Part shown: positions 24,310 to 34,676 of the stretch, piece by piece
Numbering within the stretch: the first letter of the stretch is position 1
Layout: every line of letters begins with the position of its first letter
Source of the DNA: Flammula alnicola
Lineage: Eukaryota; Basidiomycota; Agaricomycetes; Agaricales; Strophariaceae
Direction: 5' to 3'
Length of the DNA stretch: 64,000 nucleotides
Assembly: GCA_015499995.1 (NCBI GenBank)
Contig: JADNRV010000001.1
Coordinates: 186,001 to 250,000, forward strand
The notes under the pieces: generated by a model
Told to the model about the DNA's origin: nothing
Seen by the model: the letters and a program-made list of their open reading frames with translations, nothing else
Databases searched by the model: none
Translations under genes and position numbers: made by a program

Positions 24310-24683
24310 TTTTTTACGCCGTGGATTTATCGACGGGAGATGGACGGGTGGAGTTTTCTATTCGGTGAGGTTCAAGAAAGGACTTCATCTGGGATGAGAC
24401 GCGGAAGTTCGGATTGCAGACAAAGGTGGTGGGGATCTACAAGTACATTCGGGGCGTCTGCACAGAAGGGTGGGAGAGCTCGTGGCTTGAGGACGAAAAG
24501 GGATCGTGGATATTGCGTGGATGGTTGAAACGACATTGAAATCGGGCGTACTAGTACCTGCCGTCAACGAGGTAGGATTGGGTTGGGTTGGGTGAACGGG
24601 ACGCGAATAGACGTCGGACTTGTCTGTGGGCTGTGGATACCGATGAAGAGGATTTTGAACGGCTCTCTTCCATTTCTTGCAAA
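24310..24683. other. Short 3' flank before the transposon
   Basis: Contains the likely 3' UTR of the preceding gene and ends in the AAA target-site duplication copy. No gene seen. Confidence 0.5.
24681..24683. repeat. Target-site duplication, left copy (AAA)
   Basis: Direct AAA adjoining the CACTA terminus; matches 32153-32155 on the other side. Confidence 0.75.
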
Positions 24684-24704
24684 CACTATGAACCCTACGG
24701 CCGG
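24684..24704 (+). repeat. Left terminal inverted repeat of the CACTA element
   Basis: First 12 bases are identical to the right terminus; the next nine match at six positions and end CCGG. Confidence 0.9.
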
Positions 24705-24751
24705 GGATGACGACTGGTCACACCGGGAGAAAAAACTTCTTCCCGGTTTTC

Positions 24752-24806
24752 CTGGGAGTTGACAAGGAATAGGCGAATCAGGAGTTTTTCCTGGTTGTGG
24801 GACTGG
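24752..24806 (+). repeat. Left subterminal repeats
   Basis: Motif A (CTGGGAGT-5 nt-AGGAAT, 24752-24770) then motif B (TTCCTGGTT-5 nt-ACTGG, 24788-24806). Both occur inverted at the right end. In CACTA elements such subterminal repeats bind the accessory protein (family knowledge). Confidence 0.65.
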
Positions 24807-24992
24807 TAATTTATTTACTGGGTTTTCGGGGAAATATTACGGCCAAGACTGTATCTATGCTGGGGGCTGTTGGTTGAATATATTCAGCTTATAAAGTACA
24901 ATTTAACGATTCAAGTAGTGTAGTATTTAAGTGTTGAACCATGTATAACTACAGGTAACAATGTCCTAGTAAGTTAGGGCTGTCCTACTGCT

Positions 24993-27900
24993 CTATTCTG
25001 CGAATGCTTCTGCACGAGCCAACTTTCCGCTACGGTCAATAATGACCCACCAACCTCGATCGAAAACGCGGCCGACTAAACACTGAATGGCCGCAATATC
25101 GACGACCTCTGTGCGTCCTTGTTCATTCCGGTAGTAGTGCATGTCGAGGTCGTTATGGCGCTCAATGGGACAATTCTTTATTGACGCGAGGATGACTGTT
25201 TCGGGATCGACAAGTCCAAGTTGTGGCGTAGCCGGCATGCGCACAAGTATTATCTGTCGAATTTGGCCGTAAAACATCTTGAGTTCGAGTTTGGGCTTCC
25301 TCCGTGGTTGGTTTGTATACTTGTCGACATATAGTTCATACTGAAACCGTGTTATTACGAGGGATATCGGTGAAGGCTAAGGAACAGTACGCACTCTGAC
25401 ATGGGAAGCATCACGCCTATCCTCTGCATTGGACTGGACAATCGCCGCAGCTCTCATGGTATCCCCGCCTCCAAGCCGTCGAAATTTCCCCCAAAATTCG
25501 ACCTGTTGAGCTGAGAAGTGATCCTTGACGATGGCGCGTGTTGTGTTATAACGAGTAGCTAGCGTGGCGACGATAATAGAGTAAAGACTGTCGGGAATAT
25601 CGGGATGTTTTTGGCGCGGAAAACACAATACTGACGTGGGATCTGTCAATCGTGAAGCAATCAGAGAACAGGGATGGAAGGAACACGTGAGAAGACTTAC
25701 ATTCATCGAAGGCAAATTCATGAGAATTTCCTTCCTTCGGCGGCAGAAGGGCTAGCTGATCGTGAACATTGTATCGATTCTTTATCTGATCCAATTGTGC
25801 GACAGCTGTAACGTATGAATCAATGTTAGCAAAAGGATGGCGACGGCTTTTAATGCAGCGCAGTAGGTGCCCGCAGAAGCGCTCCATCGGAAATGCCCAG
25901 TATGCCCACACTGGCCCCATTGCTTCGATTCCATCAGCAATATGTAAGAGCGCATGGACTGTAAGCGGACATGCCGACACACGGTCAGGAGAATGTTGAT
26001 AGTAGATTCTAAGATATGAAAATACAAGTCAGCTTTTGAGCGCATATGAAACGGAAAAAAACTGACCGTTCAAATGTTGTGACCCACTCTTGAAAACCGA
26101 CTCTGACCTCCGCGATCTCGTCCTTTGTTATCTCGAACTGGAGACAAATATTTAAAAGCTTGATCAGCTTAACAAAATGCTTATAGTAAATCTCCTTTTT
26201 GAAGCGCCCCCGGAGCAGAACAGGTCCGAGATAAAGCGCCCAAAAAGACCACGAGTCCGCCGTACAAGCAGAGGCATCTTCCGCGACATTCTGTGGTCTA
26301 GCGGTTGCATACGACGATGGTATGGTGGAACCGGAAGCTTTTGTGGCCTCTCCGATTGCCTCCCATACGCCAGGACCAAGCTCATAAGACTCGCAGCCTT
26401 CGTCCAAGCCCTTGAATCGTCCGGTCCACAATAAGACAAGATTCTTTATCAGATTTTCCCAGATAAGGTGCATGAAGTCAAAAGGGAATGAAACCGGAAA
26501 CAAAAGCGACGGGAGATGGGAAAGAAGTGGGATTCCCTTGATTCCGCACGCTTTCGCACGGCGTTGCTCCTCGGCACCATTGGGTGCAAATTGGACATGT
26601 CGAGCCTGCTCCAGAAACTCGTCATGTGTACGGAGAGGAAGATCAGCAGGGTCATAGATAGGAATCTCTGCATTGTCCCCAGGTGCCAGCACAACTGGAT
26701 GGTTTGCGCGATAGAGAGGAACATAGTGGGTGGTGTTTCGGCTGTCAGGCACACGGACACCTTTGATTGTGCACATCCGACAAGGGAAGATCGCGTTGTG
26801 ACCCTTCATGCGCATGATCATCGATATCGCAGGAATATCTCCGAAAATGGCCACGAGATAAGCATGCAGTGAAAAGCGTTGATTTGTCGCAATGTCAAAC
26901 GCTGAAACCCCGGATAAGAATTCCAGAAGTTCATCCACAAGCGGATAGACAAATGAATCGGCATCTTTTGGCTTGAAAGGACCAGGAATAACGCCAGCGC
27001 AGAGAATGTTGTGTAAGTGGAAACGTATATCTGGCGGCAGATTGTAGTTGAAAAGAATCAAAGGCCAGCAAGTTTGACTGCGTCGTTTAAAAGGGCAGAA
27101 GCCATCAAGCGAAAGTCCCAGTGCAATGTCGCGGTCGTCGCTGAAGAACTTGTGGTTTTGCTTAACACCGCCAATAGTGACATATTCCTCTTTTAGTTTC
27201 TTGTAGTTGTCTCCGTCCCATATATCTGATACGACATCCGGTTGAGGGGTGAACTTGGCGCGATATAGCATGCGCACGGCCGCCTCAGGATTCTTGAAGG
27301 CGGCGAGGAGACGAGGAATGATCGGGGAGTACGTGAAGGTCTTCCGAGGACGGCCAAGATGATTCTTGCGCGGTTCTTCGCAATATGGGCACTGAGTTTT
27401 GTCTGCGTGTGGACCGACATAACAGATGCATGACTTGATACAGCAGTCGTACGCAACAGGCCGATAAGCGGCGAGGAACTCCACGCGAGCTCTTGTGACC
27501 TTAAGCGAAGGTATGTTGTGTCGATGGTACGTATGCCTGATTTTCGACCAAGTCTGGTCAGATAGATGATCTTCGATTTTCAAAGCAAAAGTTCGGAGCA
27601 TATCAAGGTCATCATCCGTTAATTCTTCAGCTAGAAATTCTGAGGGTTAGTAAATGCATGGCGGGGTGAGTTTATAGGATGGATAAACATACCGAATTGA
27701 GCGATTAATCGCTCAAGATCCTCGTCTATCAAATCCTCTTCCCCGAGACCACCGCCCATGCCCATTCCAAAATTATCCCGGTTAAAGTCAAAGTCTGAGA
27801 AATCCTCTTCATCCAAGTCTCTCTCGTATCTAGGCGGTGCTTTTCCTTTGGGCGGTGCTTCATCCTCAGCATCGGATTCATAGTCCTCATCCTCAACATC

Positions 27901-28338
27901 GGATTCATAGTCCTCAACTGTAGCCCGACGACCAGACCAGGTATTACGAACAACTTCATCTAGTTCCGGATTATTGACAGTATCTTGTCCAGTAAAATCC
28001 AAGTCCTCGAAGTCCAAATTATCAGCCGTAGTATCTGGTTCATGAGCGGCCCCAGGGTGCAGGTGTTCAGCCTGAGCTGTAAAGTCTGGTTCAACATAGT
28101 CAAAACCGCCATCAGATCGTCCGGTATCGTCATCGCTTAAGTCGCTCGAGAGCTCATCTGGTATTGAGGGAGAAGGGGGATTCTGAGCCGCTGCCGCTAC
28201 TGCCTGCTGAACTTGAATCCGAGTTGGAAGATGCTTTCCGTCAAGATGACGCGCAATAGATTTCTCAGTTAAGATGTCTCCGCAGCACGGGCAAGGGCGT
28301 TTAGGAAGAGGTTTTCGCTTTCGTTTGTATGAAGACAT
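24993..28338 (-). CDS. Tnp2-family transposase of the CACTA element
   Basis: DDE-type transposase that cuts and pastes the element. Five exons: 27693-28338, 26067-27630, 25701-26008, 25395-25630 (acceptor possibly 25642) and 24993-25340, giving about 1,033 residues with no stop or frameshift. N-terminus is basic, then CPCCGDILTEKSIARHLDGK, a zinc-finger-like C-x2-C...H-x4-H. A strongly acidic linker follows. The Tnp2 core carries CCIKSCICYVGPHAD, CPYCEEPR, KTFTYSPIIPRL, ALGLSLDGFCPFKRR, TCWPLILFNYNLPPDIR, VFGDIP-like IFGDIPAISMIMRMKGHNA and FPFDFMHLIWENLIKNL. The C-terminal part ends with a conserved domain including MPATPQLGLVDPETVILAS and AIQCLVGRVFDRGWW, commonly found with fungal Tnp2. 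Appears coding-competent. Confidence 0.93.
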
Positions 28339-28402
28339 GAGGTGTGATGAAGAGTCGACGAGGAGCACTCTTTGGCATCCTGACACGTGGGTAACTAATT
28401 CT

Positions 28403-28417
28403 AACCCTAAACCCTAA
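28403..28417. repeat. Telomere-like repeat inside the transposon
   Basis: AACCCTAAACCCTAA on the plus strand equals about two and a half telomeric units. It sits exactly where similarity to the captured reductase fragment stops, so it may mark a repair junction. Too short to prove telomeric origin. Confidence 0.5.
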
Positions 28418-28712
28418 GACTTCGATCTGGGGGACATCCTGGTCGGGATCCCACAGGATGAGTCCTTCGGAGGCTGCACATGCCCTGCACGTTGGGCTCG
28501 AAGGATGACAGGGACAGGTTGAAGTCCAGCCTCCACGCATTGTGGATGACCGTCGTCACACTGCCGCGTACCTGTATCAAACACGAAAACGCGTGAGGCA
28601 TTGACAGGAATCGTAGTACTTGAACGAAGCTGCGTACCTCATTGTAAATAGCATCTGCGAGGCCTAAATTCGTTGTCCTCTGGCTGTTCGCATCTGCACT
28701 GGCAGCTGGCAT
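28418..28712 (-). pseudogene. Captured fragment of an NRPS-like A-T-R reductase
   Basis: Translates to pieces of a thioester-reductase domain: NLGLADAIYNEV, a retained 5'-GT..AG-3' intron, then VIHNAWRLDFNLSLSSFEPN VQG split here for display. These align with NLGLSSSLYDE and IIHTAWRLDFNLSVTSFESN of the full gene at 51522-55510. After VQG the text jumps with loss of sequence to ILWDPDQDVPQIEVL, resembling the later SALSWDQSKG region, then ends at the telomere-like repeat. Same strand as the transposase and just upstream of it. Because the intron is retained, capture occurred from DNA, not cDNA. Only about 65% nucleotide identity by eye, so the resident gene is a paralog, not the direct source. 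Confidence 0.75.
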
Positions 28713-29017
28713 CGTGAGTGTTTACAATCAAGAGTACTGCGTTGAGTGATGTAGCGTAGCCGAGGCGCGGCTTTCTCCATCTGCAGTCTCTATCATGCAT
28801 GGCCATTCAGAGCTTCACCAGCAGCGTCGCCAGCGGTGATTTGCTGAAGGGAAGAACATCTTCATGGCTGGATATCCCTGTCGCATGGGAAACTGATTCT
28901 ATCAACTCCTTTCAATTTGTTTTGCTCATTTCGTCTTCTCCACTACCCTCCCTCCCGTCGTACTGTACCCAGCGATACCTCTGACAGTTGATACCCCAAA
29001 CGAAAAACTCTTTAACT

Positions 29018-29767
29018 ATGCTCACCCATCATCTTGCGACAAGCGTGTTGATGGCTGATTTTGCATCCGATAATTGGGTCAGCTCAATTGTTGACGATTC
29101 AGAGCCCAATAGGATCCGTGAAGTAGCCAAGGAACACGAGGATCCAGAGCTGGATAGGAATTGCGAAGTACTTGAGGAACATGAACCCGAGACGAATAAC
29201 GAAGTATGTATAGCTCTTCCTGGTCTCACCAAACGCTGATTTTGAATGTTTAAATCAATAGCCTGAGGCTCAGACAAGCAGCATAACCGAAACGTCAGGA
29301 TTGGACACAAGAAGCGTTAAGGAACGAGTGAGTTACATCATTTCTCACTGATTTCAACGTTTGCTGATCATATCAATCGATAGGGAATTGTTTCCTGGGC
29401 CAAAAATGCAGCCAATGCTGGCATATCATCGCTTCCGCCAAGTTCCCCACCACCGCATACCCCAAAATCTACGGTTGTGCGACAGGACATCAAAATATCC
29501 CCTCTGGTTTTTGCTCCTAACGCTGCAGAAATCAGCGCGTCTCCAGATCCTGTCGCTCCTGTCGCTCTCTCCCTGCTCGAGAACACTTCTGTCCATGCTG
29601 CATTGCCAGAATCTCCCAAAACCTATCGTCGCAAGCAGAGTCTCATTCGGGCAGAACGCGAGATAAGAACTCTGGAGGCGATTTCCAACCGGCTCACATT
29701 CCTTTATCCCAGACGCGATCGAATCACAAAGAAACTCGAGAAGAAACGCCATCATGACTCAAGTTGA
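29018..29767 (+). CDS. CACTA-borne protein of unknown function
   Basis: Three exons (about 29018-29203, 29262-29327, 29384-29767) with good splice signals; start may be 28988, 29018 or 29051. The product, about 210 residues, begins with acidic repeats of the type EHEDPELDRN / EHEPETN, continues with SIVSWAK-like and Pro/Ser-rich text, and ends in a basic helical segment (REIRTLEAISNRLTFLYPRRD, split as REIRTLEAI and SNRLTFLYPRRD) suitable for nucleic-acid contact. No recognised domain. Location between the transposase and a second plus-strand gene inside the element suggests an accessory or captured gene. Confidence 0.55.
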
Positions 29768-30243
29768 TGTCCTAATCCTGTCGTCTCATCCTTGTACGTT
29801 CTCTTTCGATTGTTCACATCCATCGTCATGACTCGGGTTAATTTCCCAGCATCATCCTATTCTCTGACCCGCTATCTCGCTCCTCGCCTCCCCGCTCCTG
29901 AAATCTCTTCATTGTCCACCGTCTTTCGATTTGTTTACATTGAACTAGTATTACCACAGTCTCTTTACTATTACCAATAACTTGTAGCGTTGAAAAAATT
30001 GTAACTAGTAGTGTATAATAGCCAATGTAGTAGCATAGCCACCGTGATAATTTCCTTTCATAGAAATCGTCACCCTCACTTTTTCTTGTCGCTTTCCTTC
30101 CACAACCTCTGACAGCTGCCTCGTCCATCCTTCTGACTGGACCCATTTCGACATTCATACTATCTACAGACTCACTATTTTGAAGGATTCTCGACAACGC
30201 CTTACACGATCATCCATAATTTCCCTCGCCGTTTGCTAATACC

Positions 30244-31693
30244 ATGGACTCGGACGACAGTCAGCCAACCTTCGAAGAACTTTTGCAAAGAAACAAGGAT
30301 CTCGAACACAAGCTCCGCAAGTATAAAAGTGAGTTAAATTTATTCACTTAAGCGTTACTGACCTATTGTCGAAGAAAAGCAGAAGGAGCAAGCAAGCGCT
30401 AACCCCGCCATCAAACCAATTATTCGGCCGAGGGGGGAAGCAGGAAGTCGAAAGAGGGGGTTTGTTCTCTACGAGGCTATGAGAATGAGTGATTTGGAGA
30501 ACGGGCCTGTTGTATATGACAGGATGAGGGTGCGTTCATTTCATTTCATTTGTTTCTATGCTAATCTACTGTTTAGCACTATGTTCGTGCATCCTGCATC
30601 AAAGTCGGTCTCAATTCCTCGGCATATTATAAGAATCTGGACCATGCGAAATTGGGCCAAGTCTTTCTTCTCGTATGCTTTATTTTTATTATCATTTTCC
30701 ATGCTAACGAAGGTACGATAGGTTCGAAACAAATTCCCTTATCTCACAGCTGAGCGTTTTCCGCATAACTGGGCAATCGCCGATATGGTAAAGGGTTACA
30801 TTGCAGGCACTCGCAAAGTCCACAACAAGGAGATGCGTGAAGAGGCGAACGAGCAATCCCAGAAGGCGAAGGCTTCAGGAAGGATGACAGAAGACGAACA
30901 GTCGGACTCCTCTGATACTGACAAGGAGAACATCGACCCGAGCAGCAGCACAACCCAGCTGAAGAAGCGGTCCAAAGAAGTTCACAGGTCGAATCCACGG
31001 AGCCAGAAGACCGCCACCAAACTGAGCAAACACGCCCCAGAACTTGAACCCGACGACGACGACGAGGAGCATCTGAGCGACACCGCAGAGACTCTGAGCA
31101 GCCAGAAGGTCCTCTCCAAGAACACCAACTCGAGCAGCTGCAGCACCTCCAAATCGAAGAGGGGTAACGAGTCACATCCAAAGAGCCGGAAGACGGTCGC
31201 CACCTTGAAGAAACACACCGCGGACAACAACAACGAGCATCTGAGCACCACCCAGTTGACGAAGCGCTCAAAGGAAATCAACGGGTCAAATCCACGGAGC
31301 CAGAAGACCGCCGCCAAACTGAGCAAACACGCCGCAGAATTCGAATCCGATGATGACGATGATGGCGAGCATCTGAGCGACATGCCTCCCACCAAGAAGA
31401 CTGCGAAGGAAGCCTCGACGTCGAAAAAACATCCAATGGAGGAACACGATGCAGAGAGCGATGTCAACGACCGCCCGTGCAAGAGGCAGAAGCAGCCTCC
31501 TCAAGTCAGACGATCCAACCGTACCAACAAGTCGCAGTCGGTGGCTTCACAGAAGGCCCAAGTCATTCAGCCTTCCTCCGACTCGGAAAGCGACAACGAA
31601 GGCCTCGAACCACCCTCGGCAGCTCAACGAACATCTCAAACGCGTACCTTGTCCGACACACGACACATCGACGACGTTAGCGATTGGGAATAG
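30244..31693 (+). CDS. CACTA-borne accessory protein with internal repeats
   Basis: Exons 30244-30328, 30375-30529, 30577-30672 and 30722-31693 make exactly 435 residues. A short N-terminal coiled coil (FEELLQRNKDLEHKLRKYK) leads to a compact conserved-looking block (GFVLYEAMRMSDLENGPVVY, HYVRASCIKVGLNSSAYYKN) that could be a DNA-binding domain. The rest is basic/acidic low complexity with a repeated unit: KRSK, SNPRSQKTA, KLSKHA, acidic run, EHLSD, seen twice (about 30961-31080 and 31250-31380), and a third partial copy between. The C-terminus is rich in KR clusters resembling nuclear signals. Candidate functional equivalent of plant TnpA, which binds subterminal repeats; this is inference from position and composition. 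Confidence 0.65.
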
Positions 31694-31899
31694 GTCTTCT
31701 GATTCGATGTGCCGGTTTGTACATTTCTCATCACATCCGTAGATTTGTTGTTCCATTGTACCACTACATCCTACATACTAGATCTCATGTACATTGCTAT
31801 TATTAATTCAGGATCATTTGAATGATATGTAAACCGTCCAAGCTAAGAAAATATCACCTGAATGCCAGACAAAGTAGCCCTAGATACAAGTGAAAAATG

Positions 31900-32021
31900 C
31901 CAGTAGAACCAGGAAATTATGCATTAGGAGGTATTCCGTGTGAAACTAGAAGAAAAACCCTGCCAAACGAAACCGGGAATGGTGGCCATGGCGCAGGACA
32001 TTATTCCTAGGCCACTCCCAG
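31900..32021 (-). repeat. Right subterminal repeats
   Basis: On the minus strand motif A lies at 32003-32021 and motif B at 31900-31915, in the same outside-to-inside order as at the left end but with wider spacing. Additional CCGGGAAT-like words lie around them. Confidence 0.65.
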
Positions 32022-32131
32022 TTACGGAATTCCCAGTTTGACGGGGAGTACACCAAGTCATACCCCCTTTTTTCCCTGGTGAGGCCGGGAATAATTCTCG
32101 GGAGGGCGTGGTCGCTGCCCAGGAACTTTAT

Positions 32132-32152
32132 CCGGTCTTCGGGTTCATAGTG
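32132..32152 (-). repeat. Right terminal inverted repeat of the CACTA element
   Basis: Reverse complement begins CACTATGAACCC, followed by a diverged stretch ending CCGG, as at the left end. Confidence 0.9.
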
Positions 32153-32155
32153 AAA
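32153..32155. repeat. Target-site duplication, right copy (AAA)
   Basis: Direct AAA adjoining the TAGTG terminus; matches 24681-24683. Confidence 0.75.
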
Positions 32156-33216
32156 CAGTGCTCTAGGCGGGGGACTTGGTGTTCAGGGAGATGTACGGTG
32201 TAAAAGGATGGGAGGACGGGAGGAGGTTAACTCAAGGTATTGCTTTTTCACGCCCCCAAACACGACAAGGGTGGGTCATCAATGCATCAGGATAGGACCT
32301 TCGGTTGACCTGGGAGAGATTCAGAGCTGCACTGTTTGGGCCTCTCGTAGCACTGGGGACCACGAGGATGTGACGACCCTGTTGCAGGACGGGTGGATAT
32401 ATATGAAGTCGGTTGGCACTGTGATGTTTGTACTATGACAATCTTCTAAAATGTGGTGCAAAATTGAGGACTGCCCTTTGATGTTGGATCGATTAGGTAG
32501 GTAATGTCAAGCTCACGCGGTCTTCTCGAGAACTATTCATGACACCAGAGTCGCCACCAGAGTGCAGGAGATGTCGGAAGTAGTCTCTTCATAATTTGGT
32601 CAATCTACCAAACGCTCGCCTATTACTAAATTAGAGGTCGCTAATAGCCATAGACAACTCGCGGTCCAGTCACCAGATGACGTTCCTGGAGTCGATGGTT
32701 GCCGCCGTCTCCGGTGCTGAGGTCATATGCGCGCGCGCACGTCGAGAGAGCCGTACCACGTAGCGTTGCTGGCAAGGTCGGTCGCTTTCAATGTCAAGTC
32801 GCACACTGGCCCTTGAATGGCGCAATCTAATCTATTAGGTCACGCAAGCGACCAATCGCACTCCCACGATACTTCCTTTCCGATGTCCACCGAATTCGGA
32901 AGCTTTTAAGTGAAGTACGAATCACATCTGTGCACCAGTGCAATCACGGAATGCAAGATGGGGCCGTCACCGACATCCCTCATAATCCCTGGTGCTCCTG
33001 GTGCTCCTGGACATTCCGATTGTCGATTCTTGCTCTTGATACCTCGCGATGTGCCGCACATGAAGAATGACCCGTGTTGATAGAATGCTGTGCATGATGC
33101 GCTGGAAGCTTTTGGATGCACGTCAGTTACGGTCGATGTCATCTAGGAAAGAGTGGATTGATCACGAACTTGGTCAATAGGTCTAGGAGTTCGCGCTAGC
33201 GAATAATCATTGGCTG
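32156..33216. other. Intergenic right flank of the transposon
   Basis: About 1 kb with no supported gene. It includes a short GTGCTCCTGGTGCTCCTGG-like tandem near 32990-33010 (9-nt unit twice). Otherwise nothing recognised. Confidence 0.4.
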
Positions 33217-34676
33217 TCAGTGGCTCTGAGAGAGGAACTGGTAGCGTAAGTAGCTCACGGGACCTGCTGCCAGGACGAAAATGTTGGCCGCGGATATGAC
33301 TAGAAAGCAAGGAATTTTCGGTTATAAGGTCGAAATAACATGCAAAATAAACAGAATCCTCACTGAATAGCCATACGAAGTACAGAATACCATCCCGGTA
33401 CAAAGTCGTTATGAGAGGATTGCTGGAATGTCGATATCGCTTTATTCCGACCCAGACCGTCAGTACCATGAGGACTGAAAAGTACGGATAGACTCAAGGG
33501 TAAGTTTTCGGAATCATTTTGTTACCAGCGTCACCCACCTGCTTCGTGGTATAGAAGCAAGACAAAGTTGATAAAGATTATATCACTTCCTGCTGTCTGA
33601 TAGCATCCGGCAACACTTGGGAGCGGAGGACTTCCGTCTGTAAAATCAACACGTCAAAGCGTTTGTCTAACGTGAGATCCAGGGCCATTGGAACAGAGAA
33701 AACAGACATACATTCTAGCGATCGGAGGAACAATGCCAAACAGACGATCTCAGGGATATAAATCACCTTGGGGTTTAATGAGGACCTTGGATACGATATG
33801 ACGGATCCTTGAGAAAAAAGACGCACTATTACTTGAGAAACCAGGAACCTCAGCAAGTTCTTATTATTCCCCCAGAGAGCGTATGTCCGTAGCACGAAAA
33901 TGACTAACGTACAATCACAGCGTTAAGAAAGGCCTGATCAAAGAAAGTCGTTTCTCACCTTCTGCTGCCCCAATACCAATGAGTGTGATGACTGTCCGAC
34001 GGGAATTGGGTACTGGATTGACTGTCATTGCCACGGGTGTAACTCACCTGAGGAAATGTCGTAGGCGACGGCACAGTTCTGATGAAAGAGTCAATCATAG
34101 ATGGGAGAGATTCCATAAGAAACCGAGACCTTGTCCGACTGGTGATGCGACAGAGTTACTAAATCGGCAAACAATTCAGCAAGAAAAAAAGATAGGATTA
34201 AAGAAGACACACCGTAGAGGACCAATGAGATATCTAAGAACGTTGGATAACGTGCAATAAGGAAGAGCATCTTCACGATGCTCCATTTTGCATTCCAGAT
34301 CAAGGCTATCTGCGGAAAAATCAGGTATGGCAAAATGGCACAACTATTCAGAGTTGCTTACCTCAAGGTCCAACGTCTGGATGTAATCCACGATCTGACA
34401 CTTCGTGAGGACGGGTACACCCATCGTTCGAAAATATAGTATCGCACCAGCAAGGTAACGTTGGCAACTAAGGTCGCCGCGGGTGAGTGAGCGCCTTGAG
34501 TTTCGCCACGTTAAACACGTACCATTGACATACTATAATATAGAGTAAGGTTCAGATAAGTTGTCAGTGATTGCGTGCACTAAAGATCCCCACAAAATAA
34601 TCACTTTGACGATTTGCAGCAACCATGCCGATTTCACCCGCGCATTGAAGTCGGGCTCCAAGCTGTTATCGCTCAT
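33217..34676 (-). CDS. DUF6533 seven-transmembrane protein
   Basis: Agaricomycete integral membrane protein of the DUF6533 type, function unknown. Well-supported exons: 34611-34676, 34523-34532 (10 nt), 34448-34467 (20 nt), 34362-34394, 34213-34309, 34130-34158, 34048-34078, 33959-34012 and 33833-33903; all phases match. They encode LLQIYVNVANVTLLIVDYIQ, TLDLEIALIWNAKWSIVKML, RYPTFLDISLVLY, SDKNCAVAYDISS, ITLIGIGAAE and VFVLRTYALWGNNKNLLRFL-type text, the DUF6533 core and its following helices. The later part (GCYQTAGSDIIFINFVLLLY, VLTVWVGIKRYRHS, YRDGILYFVWLF, last exon 33217-33299) is clear, but the splice path between 33833 and about 33640 is unresolved. Compared with family members the C-terminus is short. 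Confidence 0.82.

Larger units (their letters stand above)
24684..32152. mobile_element. Complete CACTA (EnSpm-type) DNA transposon, 7,469 bp
   Basis: Left end starts CACTATGAACCC and the right end finishes with its exact reverse complement, GGGTTCATAGTG. The similarity extends to 18 of 21 positions per terminus. The base triplet AAA directly flanks both ends, a 3-bp target duplication as expected for CACTA elements. Further in, motifs recur inverted and in the same order at both ends (24752-24806 and 31900-32021). Inside lie an apparently intact Tnp2-family transposase gene (-), two more spliced genes (+) and a captured reductase fragment. Intact termini, matching duplication and uninterrupted transposase suggest a recent insertion. 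No other copy is in the window. Confidence 0.93.

Noticed and set aside
30744..31482. Long minus-strand open frames rich in Ser/Cys opposite the accessory gene
   Set aside because: They are shadows of the repetitive, charged plus-strand coding sequence and have no splice or domain support.
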